Notes under the pieces: model-generated
What the model saw: the letters and a program-made list of their open reading frames with translations, nothing else
What the model was told of the DNA's origin: nothing
Database searches by the model: none
Made by a program: the position numbers and the translations under genes
NCBI GenBank assembly: GCA_023259235.1
Contig: JAHFQQ010000023.1
Location: forward strand, 1-19,478
DNA: 19,478 nt
Reading direction: 5' to 3'
From: Polaromonas sp.
GTDB taxonomy: Bacteria; Pseudomonadota; Gammaproteobacteria; Burkholderiales; Burkholderiaceae_C
Shown: positions 1 to 7,322 of the stretch, piece after piece
How the letters are laid out: each line of letters starts with the position of its first letter
Numbering within the stretch: the stretch's first letter is position 1

Positions 1-471
1 CAAGGCATTGATCTGGTGCTGCATACGGGACAAAATCCGGCATTTGAAGGATTTGCGTCCACCAGGCGGCTTGCCGGACATGCAGTGGCCGCAGATGGCA
101 GCCGGGTTGCGCTTGCTGAGTTGCGGGGACGGCCTTTGGTGGCACTCGCAGGAATAGCAACTCCCGAGGCATTTTTTGCCATGCTCAGGGCGCGCGGCCT
201 GACACTGGAAAAAACTGTTTCGCTGCCGGACCATCACGATTTCAAACCTGGTGAACTGACCGCTTTCGCGGGTTGTACAGTGGTTTGCACTGAAAAAGAT
301 GCGGTGAAACTGTTTCGCATGCCAGAGCTGGCGCAACTGCAGTTGCTGGCCGTGCCACTGGCATTTTCACCCGAGCCAGCCTTTTTTGCGGCACTTGACG
401 CACTTCTGGCACCCCTGCTTGCTTCGAGGCCTTCTGAATTACCATCGCCCCATGGACACAAAACTACTTGA
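1..471 (+). CDS. lpxK: Tetraacyldisaccharide 4'-kinase, C-terminal part (5' end outside the window)
   Basis: LpxK phosphorylates the 4' position of the tetraacyldisaccharide-1-phosphate lipid A precursor at the inner face of the cytoplasmic membrane. The frame is open from base 1 and about 156 residues are visible. They carry the family's C-terminal signatures: an AGIATPEAFF segment, a PDHHDF segment and TEKDAVKL. The P-loop half lies upstream of the window, so I cannot check the ATP site. The stop codon overlaps the next gene by 20 bp, which indicates translational coupling. The run lpxK, Trm112-like gene, kdsB, adk is a familiar Burkholderiales arrangement (from memory). The GTG at base 16 is internal, not a start. 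Confidence 0.93.
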   Translation, partial: QGIDLVLHTGQNPAFEGFASTRRLAGHAVAADGSRVALAELRGRPLVALAGIATPEAFFAMLRARGLTLEKTVSLPDHHDFKPGELTAFAGCTVVCTEKDAVKLFRMPELAQLQLLAVPLAFSPEPAFFAALDALLAPLLASRPSELPSPHGHKTT

Positions 472-634
472 ATTGCTGGTCTGCCCCGTCACCAAGGGGC
501 CTCTCGAATATGACCGCGAGAAGCAGGAACTGATCTCGCGCAGCGCCCGACTGGCCTATCCGGTACGGGACGGGATACCGGTGCTGCTGGAAGATGAAGC
601 GCGAACCCTCACGGACGAAGAACTCGGCTTGTGA
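452..634 (+). CDS. Trm112/YcaR-like small protein (UPF0434)
   Basis: This 60-residue protein matches the YcaR/UPF0434 family linked to Trm112-like zinc ribbons: the N-terminus MDTKLLELLVCPVTKGPL, then KQELIS, then YPVRDGIPVLLEDEAR. The usual length is about 60. The ATG overlaps the last 20 bases of lpxK, and this choice reproduces the family N-terminus exactly. Only one cysteine is present (Cys11). The second Cys of the classical CPxC pair is Thr here and the later Cys is also absent, so zinc binding in the usual way is unlikely. Molecular function in bacteria is not firmly established. Its position between lpxK and kdsB is conserved in many proteobacteria and suggests co-expression with lipopolysaccharide genes. 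Confidence 0.9.
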   Translation: MDTKLLELLVCPVTKGPLEYDREKQELISRSARLAYPVRDGIPVLLEDEARTLTDEELGL

Positions 635-656
635 TCCTTCAGCAGATCTCGCCCGC

Positions 657-1424
657 ATGAGCTTCACCGTTCTCATTCCGGCCCGCCTGGCCTCCACACG
701 GCTGCCCAACAAACCCCTGGCCGACATCGGGGGCGTGCCCATGGTCGTACGCGTGGCGCAACGCGCCATGCAAAGCGCGGCCAACCGCACCGTGGTGGCC
801 GCCGACAGCCCCGAGATCATTCACAAATGTGCCAACTTCGGCATTTTGGCGCTGCTGACGCGCACGGACCACCCAAGCGGCAGCGACCGGCTGGCCGAAG
901 CCTGCGGCATGCTTGGCCTGGCTGACGATGAAATCGTCGTGAATGTTCAGGGGGACGAGCCGCTGATAGATCCTGGCCTCATCGACGCGGTTGCACGCTT
1001 GCTCAGTCAGCGCCCCGACTGCGCCTTGAGCACTGCCGCACATTCCATCGATCACTTCGCCGATTTTCTCAATCCGAATGTGGTCAAGGTGGTGCTCGAT
1101 GCGCGCCATACCGCGCTGTATTTCAGCCGCTCCCCGATTCCGGCTGCACGCGATTTCCCCGCCCAGGCGTGGTGGCAGGACCATCAGGATGGCGGCGACC
1201 TCCCAGCCCCGTTGCGTCATGTCGGCATCTACGCCTATCGGGTCGGATTTTTGCGGCAGTTCCCCAGCCTGAAGCAAGCGCCGCTGGAACAGCTGGAGTC
1301 GCTGGAACAGCTGCGAGCCCTGTGGCATGGCTACCGGATTGCCGTGCATATCACTGACCAGGCACCCGGGCCCGGCGTCGACACACCCGAAGACCTGGAA
1401 CGGGTGCGCAAACTGCTGTCTTAA
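657..1424 (+). CDS. kdsB: 3-deoxy-manno-octulosonate cytidylyltransferase (CMP-KDO synthetase)
   Basis: KdsB activates KDO with CTP to give CMP-KDO, the donor for the lipopolysaccharide inner core; it is cytoplasmic. The 255-residue product begins MSFTVLIPARLASTRLPNKP, the conserved nucleotide-binding N-terminus (Arg10, Arg15, Lys19). It carries NVQGDEPL with Asp100 for the metal, QLRALWHGYRI, and GVDTPEDL near the C-terminus. Length is normal for the family (about 250). I chose the ATG at 657 because it gives the family N-terminus; an in-frame ATG at 594 would add 21 unrelated residues and overlap the preceding gene. No strong Shine-Dalgarno is visible. It lies 22 bp after the Trm112-like gene and is probably co-transcribed with it and lpxK. 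Confidence 0.96.
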   Translation: MSFTVLIPARLASTRLPNKPLADIGGVPMVVRVAQRAMQSAANRTVVAADSPEIIHKCANFGILALLTRTDHPSGSDRLAEACGMLGLADDEIVVNVQGDEPLIDPGLIDAVARLLSQRPDCALSTAAHSIDHFADFLNPNVVKVVLDARHTALYFSRSPIPAARDFPAQAWWQDHQDGGDLPAPLRHVGIYAYRVGFLRQFPSLKQAPLEQLESLEQLRALWHGYRIAVHITDQAPGPGVDTPEDLERVRKLLS

Positions 1425-1604
1425 CCGCCGCTGCCGGCAAGCCTGTAAGCCCTCTTGACGGGGGTGCATGATATCCTTGCACGAGCCCAAGCGGACGATT
1501 TGCAGGATTCGTCGGCAGCTTTAACGCCTGCCTGATGAACGGTTGGGGCAGAACCGCCGCTTCCTGGCTTCATTTCCTGAATTCATAAAGATCCAAGGAC
1601 AACC

Positions 1605-2297
1605 ATGAGATTGATTTTGTTGGGCGCGCCGGGCGCGGGCAAAGGAACACAAGCGACTTTTATTTGCCAGAAATACGGCATTCCGCAAATTTCCACGGGT
1701 GACATGCTGCGTGCAGCCGTCAAGGAGGGAACTCCGCTGGGCATTGAAGCCAGGAAAATCATGGACTCTGGCGCTCTGGTGAGCGACGAACTGATCATCA
1801 ATCTGGTGAAGGACCGCATTGCCCAGCCTGACTGTGTCAATGGATTTCTGTTCGATGGATTTCCGCGCACCATTCCGCAGGCTGACGCCATGAAAGCAGC
1901 GCACGTCAAGATTGACTATGTGCTTGAAATCGATGTGCCTTTCGATGCCATCATTGAGCGCATGAGCGGACGCCGCTCGCATGCGGCCTCGGGACGCACC
2001 TACCACGTGAAATACAACCCGCCCAGGATTGAAGGCAGGGACGACGTGACCGGCGAGCCGCTGATTCAACGTGAAGACGACAAGGAGGATACCGTGCGCA
2101 AACGACTCCAGGTGTACAGCGCCCAAACCCGTCCATTGGTGGAGTATTACTCGACCTGGGCCGGGGTTGAGCCTGACGCCGCACCGAAATACCGCGTCAT
2201 CAGCGGCGTGGGCGGGGTGGACGAAATAACTGAAAGAGCTTTCGCGGCATTATCTGGCCAGGACGTGGTCGGGCCCGCGACAACCGGTCCTGGCTGA
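1605..2297 (+). CDS. adk: Adenylate kinase
   Basis: Adenylate kinase interconverts ATP + AMP with 2 ADP in the cytoplasm. The P-loop is at residues 7-15 (GAPGAGKGT, Lys13). It is followed by STGDMLR (30-36), DGFPRT (84-89, Arg88), the long LID domain (about 122-159) and DTVRKRL (162-168). This is the long-form enzyme. The LID has no cysteine cluster, so it is the zinc-free type. A Shine-Dalgarno AAGGA precedes the ATG at good spacing. At 230 residues it is about 12 longer than the usual 218; the extra tail after ALSGQ is Gly/Thr/Pro-rich and ends only 3 bp from the convergent asparaginase stop. The 180-bp gap after kdsB probably holds its promoter, but I see no convincing -35/-10 pair. Confidence 0.97.
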   Translation: MRLILLGAPGAGKGTQATFICQKYGIPQISTGDMLRAAVKEGTPLGIEARKIMDSGALVSDELIINLVKDRIAQPDCVNGFLFDGFPRTIPQADAMKAAHVKIDYVLEIDVPFDAIIERMSGRRSHAASGRTYHVKYNPPRIEGRDDVTGEPLIQREDDKEDTVRKRLQVYSAQTRPLVEYYSTWAGVEPDAAPKYRVISGVGGVDEITERAFAALSGQDVVGPATTGPG

Positions 2298-2300
2298 ACA

Positions 2301-3251
2301 TTATTTCAGCAACTGAAGGATCAGGCCCACCCTGGCCTTCACCGGGCTCAATCCCTTTGAATCCACCAGCGTGTCGCCCGGCCTGGGCAGGACCTGGCCA
2401 TTCGGGCAGCGCGTGGCCCGCACTACCCTGACGCCCGTCGCCTGAGCCCTGAGCAATGCAGCTTCCAGCGCATGGTGCAAAGTACCGTTGCCGGTTGCGG
2501 CGACCACCAGGCCCTGCACGCCTTGAGCCAGCAGGGCCTCTACTATGGCGCCGCTGGCGCCGGCGTAGTTCATGACGATTTCCACGCGCGGCCAATCACC
2601 GGGACTGGTCAAATTTACTATCTTGTTTATGGCAATTCCTGCAGACTCTTCCGTGGCCGACGGCCAATTCCTCAACAACCTTGGAGTTCCCTCCTCCACA
2701 TAGCCAAGCGGCCCGGCATCACCCGAGTTGAACGCATCGAGCTTATAGGTATGTACCTTCTGTACATCCAGCGCCCTGTGGATGGTGCCGGCACAAACGG
2801 CCACCACACCGCAGGCTCCAGGGTGGCGCGCCACCGTCATGGCGTCAAGCATGTTTTGCGGGCCATCTGGCACCAGCGCGGTGGCTGGACGCATGGCGCA
2901 GGTCAGCACCACGGGCTTGACTGGCTGACACACTGTTTGCAGGAAGTACGCGGTTTCCTCCAGCGTGTCGGTGCCATGCGTGATGACAATCCCCTGAACC
3001 TCCGGGTGGGCCAAAAAGTGGCTGACACGCTCTGCCAGCCTGGCCATGATTGGAAAGCTCATGTCCTTGCTGTCAATCTGCGCGACCTGCTCGACGATCA
3101 TGGGACCGGCATGGCCCATCGCTGGAAGCTCCGCAAGCAACTGCGCAACGCCGAACTGGGCGGCGGTATAGCCGATGTTGTCCCTGACGCTCCCGGCTTG
3201 ACCGGCAATGGTGCCACCGGTGCCCAAAATCACAATGTTTTGAGGGTTCAT
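2301..3251 (-). CDS. L-asparaginase (bacterial asparaginase/glutaminase family, no signal peptide)
   Basis: This 316-residue protein should hydrolyse asparagine to aspartate and ammonia. The family signature TGGTIAG (residues 11-17) provides the nucleophile Thr14. THGTDTLEET (91-100) provides the second catalytic Thr94-Asp95, with Lys165 as the probable partner lysine and Ser61 at the substrate-binding position. All key residues are present. There is no N-terminal signal peptide, so a cytoplasmic location is inferred despite sequence similarity to AnsB-type enzymes. No Shine-Dalgarno is visible before the ATG; the start is supported by the family N-terminus. The gene is divergent from lexA, and the nearer LexA box lies only 28 bp upstream of its start codon. 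Glutaminase side activity cannot be judged. Confidence 0.92.
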   Translation of the reverse strand: MNPQNIVILGTGGTIAGQAGSVRDNIGYTAAQFGVAQLLAELPAMGHAGPMIVEQVAQIDSKDMSFPIMARLAERVSHFLAHPEVQGIVITHGTDTLEETAYFLQTVCQPVKPVVLTCAMRPATALVPDGPQNMLDAMTVARHPGACGVVAVCAGTIHRALDVQKVHTYKLDAFNSGDAGPLGYVEEGTPRLLRNWPSATEESAGIAINKIVNLTSPGDWPRVEIVMNYAGASGAIVEALLAQGVQGLVVAATGNGTLHHALEAALLRAQATGVRVVRATRCPNGQVLPRPGDTLVDSKGLSPVKARVGLILQLLK

Positions 3252-3262
3252 GAGAAAGAAAT

Positions 3263-3291
3263 TTGCACTTTTATAAAAACTGGATGAAAAT
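3263..3291 (+). promoter_or_regulatory. Candidate lexA promoter
   Basis: TTGCAC (3263-3268) and GAAAAT (3286-3291) are separated by exactly 17 bp, a plausible sigma70-type pair with a good -35 and a moderate -10. The first LexA box overlaps the -10 element, as expected for a self-repressed promoter. Only visual matching supports this; a start site has not been shown. Confidence 0.35.
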
Positions 3292-3295
3292 CCAG
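3280..3295 (+). promoter_or_regulatory. LexA (SOS) box 1
   Basis: CTGGATGAAAATCCAG fits the CTG-N10-CAG SOS operator pattern used by LexA in gamma- and betaproteobacteria. It lies inside a perfect inverted repeat, ACTGGAT-GAAA-ATCCAGT (3279-3296). It lies 84 bp upstream of the lexA start and 28 bp upstream of the divergent asparaginase start. It is most likely the autoregulatory operator of lexA. Confidence 0.82.
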
Positions 3296-3298
3296 TAA

Positions 3299-3314
3299 CT
3301 GGACATTAAAACAG
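3299..3314 (+). promoter_or_regulatory. LexA (SOS) box 2
   Basis: CTGGACATTAAAACAG is a second CTG-N10-CAG match, starting 19 bp after box 1 and separated from it by 3 bp. It is less symmetric than box 1 but keeps both half-site triplets and the AT-rich centre. Tandem operators at lexA are well known in E. coli, which supports reading the pair as one autoregulatory region. Confidence 0.72.
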
Positions 3315-3379
3315 GTGTTTCGCTGGCTGCACCAACCCGGCCAAATCGCGCAAACATGTACAACCACGGAGTTCGATTT

Positions 3380-4084
3380 ATGAACACGCTCAGCGATTTT
3401 CAGCCCCTGCGTCCTGAAGGCCCCAAGCTCACGGCGCGCCAGCAGCAGATTCTAGAGTTGATCCAGAGCGCCATTGCCCGTACTGGCGCGCCGCCAACCC
3501 GTGCCGAAATTGCCACCGAGCTGGGTTTTCGTTCCGCCAACGCAGCCGAAGAACATTTGCAGGCCCTCGCCCGCAAGGGTGTTATCGAGCTCGTTAGCGG
3601 CACTTCGCGCGGAATACGCCTGCGCAGCGACACCCTGCGAACCTTGAATGAATCCCGAATCAAACAGTTTTCCTTGCCATTGCAAAGCCTGGCCCAGCTT
3701 GCCCTGCCTCTGGTCGGGCGGGTTGCCGCCGGTAGCCCGATTCTCGCCCAGGAACACATTGAGCAGACCTATTATTTTGAAAGCAGCCTGTTTCAGCGGC
3801 AGCCAGACTACCTGCTCAAGGTGCGCGGCATGAGCATGCGCGACGCCGGCATCATGGACGGCGACTTGCTTGCCGTCAAGCAAGCCAAGGAAGCGAAAAA
3901 CGGCCAGATTGTGGTAGCGCGGCTCGGTGATGAGGTGACGGTCAAGCGCTTTCGCCGCAACAAGCACCTGATCGAATTGATCCCGGAAAATCCGGACTTC
4001 AAAACCATTGTAGTAACGCCTGGCGAGCCCTTTGAACTTGAAGGCCTGGCCGTCGGCTTGATCCGCAACACCATGCTGATGTAG
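3380..4084 (+). CDS. lexA: LexA, SOS response repressor
   Basis: LexA represses the SOS regulon and is inactivated by RecA-stimulated self-cleavage. The 234-residue product has an N-terminal winged helix-turn-helix (about 16-82: LTARQQQILELI, then PPTRAEIATELGF). It has the cleavage site Ala117-Gly118 and a C-terminal serine-protease domain with Ser152 (GMSMRDAGI) and Lys189 (VTVKRF). All three catalytic features are intact. I chose ATG 3380 because GGAG lies 8 nt upstream; an ATG at 3356 in the same frame would add 8 residues and lacks such a site. The N-terminus is about 10-15 residues longer than E. coli LexA before LTARQQ, and the linker is also longer. Two SOS boxes lie upstream. Confidence 0.97.
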   Translation: MNTLSDFQPLRPEGPKLTARQQQILELIQSAIARTGAPPTRAEIATELGFRSANAAEEHLQALARKGVIELVSGTSRGIRLRSDTLRTLNESRIKQFSLPLQSLAQLALPLVGRVAAGSPILAQEHIEQTYYFESSLFQRQPDYLLKVRGMSMRDAGIMDGDLLAVKQAKEAKNGQIVVARLGDEVTVKRFRRNKHLIELIPENPDFKTIVVTPGEPFELEGLAVGLIRNTMLM

Positions 4085-4218
4085 CCCATTACCGCAGCCG
4101 CGCAACAGGTGGCGGGCGTTTGGCCATAAGGGACCAACACCCTGATGCAGCGGCGTTGCTGGCAACAGCCAGTCCGAAATCCTGCCTGTGTAACACCTCT
4201 CTCAAACAGGAGTTCAGC

Positions 4219-4506
4219 ATGGGAATAGTCAGTCTTTCAGGCGCATCAATTTCACCGGTTTTCCTCGCACCAATGCGGGCGTTGGTTAACTGGTTTGTTC
4301 CCGCACAAGCGCCATTTGGCCCGCTTCCAGCCAACACCGGGGAAGCCGACGCAAAAAGGCCTCGCCCCAGCCGTCTCAGAATTGTGCGCGAATTTGACCC
4401 TGCCTCCGGCCCGGCTTGCGCTGGCCGCATGGTAATTTCCGGTCGAATGGCCGATGTCTGTGCGGAACTGGAGCGCATGGTCCAGAGCGAGACCGCAGTG
4501 CATTGA
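4219..4506 (+). CDS. Uncharacterised 95-residue protein downstream of lexA
   Basis: I do not recognise a named family. The start is chosen from a strong Shine-Dalgarno, AGGAG, 6 nt before the ATG; longer in-frame versions lack one. Residues 1-35 are hydrophobic with scattered prolines (around LAPMRALVNWFVP) and could be a membrane-peripheral helix, but it is not a convincing signal peptide. Residues 36-50 are a Pro/basic linker. Residues 52-87 form a compact domain, beginning RLRIVREFDP, containing AGRMVISGRMADVCAELERM and ending in a probable helix. I believe similar short proteins with the SGRMADVCAEL motif occur in other Comamonadaceae, but cannot verify this. It is 134 bp after lexA in the same direction with no clear terminator between, so co-transcription and SOS induction are possible. 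No CTG-N10-CAG box of its own is seen. Confidence 0.72.
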   Translation: MGIVSLSGASISPVFLAPMRALVNWFVPAQAPFGPLPANTGEADAKRPRPSRLRIVREFDPASGPACAGRMVISGRMADVCAELERMVQSETAVH

Positions 4507-4614
4507 AGTTTTTCATGGCGCACCCGCACACCCATTGCCGCCACGACGAAAAAATAAGGATTTTCAGGGCGCTTGGGCGCGAGAGAAAGAAAATCTTGCA
4601 GGCACAATACCGGC

Positions 4615-5622
4615 ATGAACATTGTGATTCTTGATGACTATCAGGATGCCGTGCGAAAACTCAATTGCGCCGCCAAACTGGATGCCTACCCGGCCAAGGT
4701 TTATACCAATACCGTCAAGGGCATAGGCCAACTTTCAGTGCGCCTCAAAGACGCTGATGTGATCGTGCTGATTCGTGAACGAACCCAGCTTAGCCGGCAA
4801 GTCATTGAAAAACTTCCCAGGCTCAAGCTGATCGTCCAGACCGGCCGGATCGGCAGCCATGTAGACATAGCCGCCTGCACGGAACGGGGGATTGCAGTGG
4901 CAGAAGGTATCGGCTCGCCAATTGCCACCGCCGAACTGACCTGGGCACTTGTAATGGCTGCCATGCGCCGAATTCCACACTATGTAGCGCATCTGAAGCA
5001 CGGTGCCTGGCAGCAAGCGGGACTCAAGGCCGCATCCATGCCAGCCAATTTCGGCATCGGCTCAGTCCTTAAGGGCAAAACGCTGGGCATCTGGAGCTAC
5101 GGGAAAATCGGGCAGATCGTTGCCGGCTATGGCAGGGCATTTGGCATGCGGGTCATCGTATGGGGCCGCGAAGCCTCGCGCGAGCGAGCCCAGGCCGATG
5201 GCTTTGAGCTTGCCGCCGGCAAGAAAGAATTTTTCGAACAAAGCGACGTGCTCAGCCTGCACCTGCGCCTGCTCGACGAAACTCGCGGCATTGTGACACT
5301 GGACGACCTCTCGCGCATGAAGACCACCGCGCTGCTGGTCAATACGTCGCGGGCCGAACTGATCGAAGCGGAAGCATTGATTGCCGCGCTCAACCGGGGC
5401 CGCCCAGGTCTGGCGGCTGTTGACGTTTTTGAATCAGAGCCAATTTTGCAGGGCCACGCCCTGCTCAGGCTCGAAAACTGCATCTGCACCCCACACATCG
5501 GCTATGTCGAACAGGACAGCTACGAGATGTACTTTGGCGCAGCGTTTGACAATGTCGTCAACTTCATCAAGGGTACGCCGACCAACATCGTCAATCCCGG
5601 CGCACTCCAGGTCAGGCGCTAG
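4615..5622 (+). CDS. D-2-hydroxyacid dehydrogenase family protein (NAD-dependent)
   Basis: The 335-residue product belongs to the D-isomer-specific 2-hydroxyacid dehydrogenases, which reduce 2-keto acids or oxidise D-2-hydroxy acids. The substrate-binding domain flanks a Rossmann domain (about 105-290). Catalytic residues are present: Arg246 (NTSRAELI), Glu275 (DVFESEP) and His294 (TPHIGY). The dinucleotide loop reads GIWSYGKIG (158-166), so the first Gly of GxGxxG is Ser161, an oddity. The start at 4615 gives the family opening MNIVILDDYQDAVRKL; the Shine-Dalgarno is poor. It stands alone between the small protein and the acyl-CoA genes. Its substrate cannot be inferred; phosphoglycerate dehydrogenase is unlikely because there is no ACT domain. 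Confidence 0.88.
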   Translation: MNIVILDDYQDAVRKLNCAAKLDAYPAKVYTNTVKGIGQLSVRLKDADVIVLIRERTQLSRQVIEKLPRLKLIVQTGRIGSHVDIAACTERGIAVAEGIGSPIATAELTWALVMAAMRRIPHYVAHLKHGAWQQAGLKAASMPANFGIGSVLKGKTLGIWSYGKIGQIVAGYGRAFGMRVIVWGREASRERAQADGFELAAGKKEFFEQSDVLSLHLRLLDETRGIVTLDDLSRMKTTALLVNTSRAELIEAEALIAALNRGRPGLAAVDVFESEPILQGHALLRLENCICTPHIGYVEQDSYEMYFGAAFDNVVNFIKGTPTNIVNPGALQVRR

Positions 5623-5800
5623 TACTGCAACCCGCAAGCGACGGAACAAAATGCAAGCAATGGATTCATGCCCAGGGCAAGGATTGCAACGCCGCCAGGG
5701 TGCGAAAGCGCGCCTTCATGTTTCGATATTTTCGGGTTGCAGTGCCATGCCCTGGTTTTCAACCGCGACGCATCACCGTCGCTCGACCATGCTTTAAGAA

Positions 5801-7321
5801 ATGCCAGTAATATACAAAACCGTTGGAATTGTGGGTACCGGGGCCATGGGCCGCGGCATCGCCCAGATCGCCACCCAGGCTGGCAGCATTACCAAGTTGA
5901 TGGATGCCCAGGCCGGTGCAGCGCAAAAAGCCCGCGATGCCCTCTTCGCCCAATGGGACAAGCTGGTCGAGAAGGGCCGGATCGAGGCCACCGTGGCAAA
6001 CAGCCACAAGCAGCGCCTTCAGGTGGTCGACTCGCTGGCCGAACTGGCCGATTGCGACCTGATTGTGGAGGCGATCGTCGAGCGGCTGGACATCAAAAAG
6101 ACACTGTTTGCCGAACTGGAATCCCTGGTTTCAGCAAGTGCTGTTCTGGCGAGCAATACCTCGTCCCTGTCGGTCACAGCCATTGCCGCAACGCTCAAGC
6201 GCCCTGAGCGCTTTGCCGGCTACCACTTTTTCAACCCGGTACCGCTGATGAAAGTCGTGGAAGTCATTGCCGGACTCAAGACCAGTCCGGCCGTCTGCAG
6301 CGGCCTGAGTGACTATGCCCGCCAGATGGGCCATACGCCGGTGCTGGCGCAGGACACCCCCGGTTTCATCGTCAACCATGCCGGGCGGGGCTACGGAACC
6401 GAGGCGTTGCGCATCGCTGGCGAAGGTATTGCCGATTTCGCCACCATAGACCGCATCCTGCGCGACCAGGCTGGCTTCAGGCTCGGCCCGTTCGAGCTGA
6501 TGGACCTGACAGCACTGGATGTCTCGCATCCGGTCATGGAATCGATCTATCACCAGTATTACGAAGAAGCCCGTTACCGGCCCAGCGTGATCACCGCGCA
6601 GCGCCTGGCCGGCGGCCTGCTGGGCCGTAAAACCGGCGAGGGGTTTTACCGATATGTCGAGGGCGTCGGCCAGATTCCCACCGACGCGCTGGTCCCCGAC
6701 GTGGCTGCGATGCCTCCGGTGTGGGTATCGCCGCGCGCCGCCCGGCGACCGAAGTTGCTACAGCTCTTGAAGGACCTCGGCGCAAGGATCGAAACCGACG
6801 CAACAGCGTCGCCGCAGGCGCTGGTGCTGGTCGCGCCACTCGGTTTTGACATCACAACGGTCGCCGTGGTGGAGCGGCTCGACCCGGCGCGGACGCTGGG
6901 TATTGACATGCTGGTTGACGATGCCACCACCCGGCGGCGCGTGCTGGCCACCAACCCGGCCACCCGCACCGACATGCGCGACGCGGCTCATGCCCTGTTC
7001 GCGCGGGACGGCAAGGCCGTCAGCGTGATCCGGGACAGCGGCGGATTTGTCACCCAGCGTGTTGTGGCCACCATCGTCAACATCGCCAGTGACATCTGTC
7101 AGCAAGGCATCTGCAGCCCGCAAGACCTGGAAACCGCCGTGACACTCGGTCTTGGCTATCCGCTGGGCCCGCTGGCCATGGGTGATCGTTATGGCCCGAC
7201 CAACGTGCTCGAAGTGCTTTTCAACATGCAAACTGTTTATGGTGATCCGCGCTACCGCCCGTCTCCGTGGCTGCGGCGGCGCGGCGCCATCGGCCTGAGC
7301 CTGATGCACGAGGAAAGCTGA
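5801..7321 (+). CDS. 3-hydroxyacyl-CoA dehydrogenase (PaaH-like, 506 residues)
   Basis: This NAD-dependent enzyme oxidises 3-hydroxyacyl-CoA to 3-ketoacyl-CoA. The N-terminal Rossmann fold has GTGAMG (12-17) after VGIV. The catalytic set is Ser121 (SNTSSLS), His142 and Glu154 (YHFFNPVPLMKVVEVI) and Asn192, at the spacing of the human enzyme. One C-terminal helical domain follows (about 188-285). A second, degenerate half (about 315-485) lacks the GxGxxG and HFFNP motifs but ends in another 3HCDH C-terminal-like domain with GLGYPLGPLAMGD. This layout is typical of roughly 500-residue PaaH/PaaC-type enzymes; phenylacetate degradation is possible but unproven. The start has a weak Shine-Dalgarno. 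It is translationally linked to the crotonase gene, 1 bp downstream. Confidence 0.92.
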   Translation: MPVIYKTVGIVGTGAMGRGIAQIATQAGSITKLMDAQAGAAQKARDALFAQWDKLVEKGRIEATVANSHKQRLQVVDSLAELADCDLIVEAIVERLDIKKTLFAELESLVSASAVLASNTSSLSVTAIAATLKRPERFAGYHFFNPVPLMKVVEVIAGLKTSPAVCSGLSDYARQMGHTPVLAQDTPGFIVNHAGRGYGTEALRIAGEGIADFATIDRILRDQAGFRLGPFELMDLTALDVSHPVMESIYHQYYEEARYRPSVITAQRLAGGLLGRKTGEGFYRYVEGVGQIPTDALVPDVAAMPPVWVSPRAARRPKLLQLLKDLGARIETDATASPQALVLVAPLGFDITTVAVVERLDPARTLGIDMLVDDATTRRRVLATNPATRTDMRDAAHALFARDGKAVSVIRDSGGFVTQRVVATIVNIASDICQQGICSPQDLETAVTLGLGYPLGPLAMGDRYGPTNVLEVLFNMQTVYGDPRYRPSPWLRRRGAIGLSLMHEES

Positions 7322-7322
7322 G

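Noticed and set aside
1455..1483. TTGACG upstream of adk as a -35 element
   Set aside because: No acceptable -10 hexamer lies 16-18 bp downstream.
639..1490. Long open frame on the minus strand opposite kdsB
   Set aside because: Entirely antisense to a well-recognised gene; composition is that of a shadow frame in GC-rich DNA, with no motif and no ribosome binding site.
2298..2300. A shared terminator between the convergent adk and asparaginase genes
   Set aside because: Only 3 bp separate the stop codons and I found no stem with a T-run in the flanking coding ends.
2472..3287. A 271-codon plus-strand open frame opposite the asparaginase gene
   Set aside because: Shadow of the asparaginase coding frame; all asparaginase catalytic residues are on the minus strand.
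4159..4172. CTGGCAACAGCCAG downstream of lexA as a third LexA box or a terminator
   Set aside because: The spacing is CTG-N8-CAG rather than N10, and the 5-bp stem has no T-run after it.
4185..4210. CCTGT...ACAGG arms that could mask the Shine-Dalgarno of the small protein
   Set aside because: Only 5 bp of pairing around a 16-nt loop; too weak to claim.
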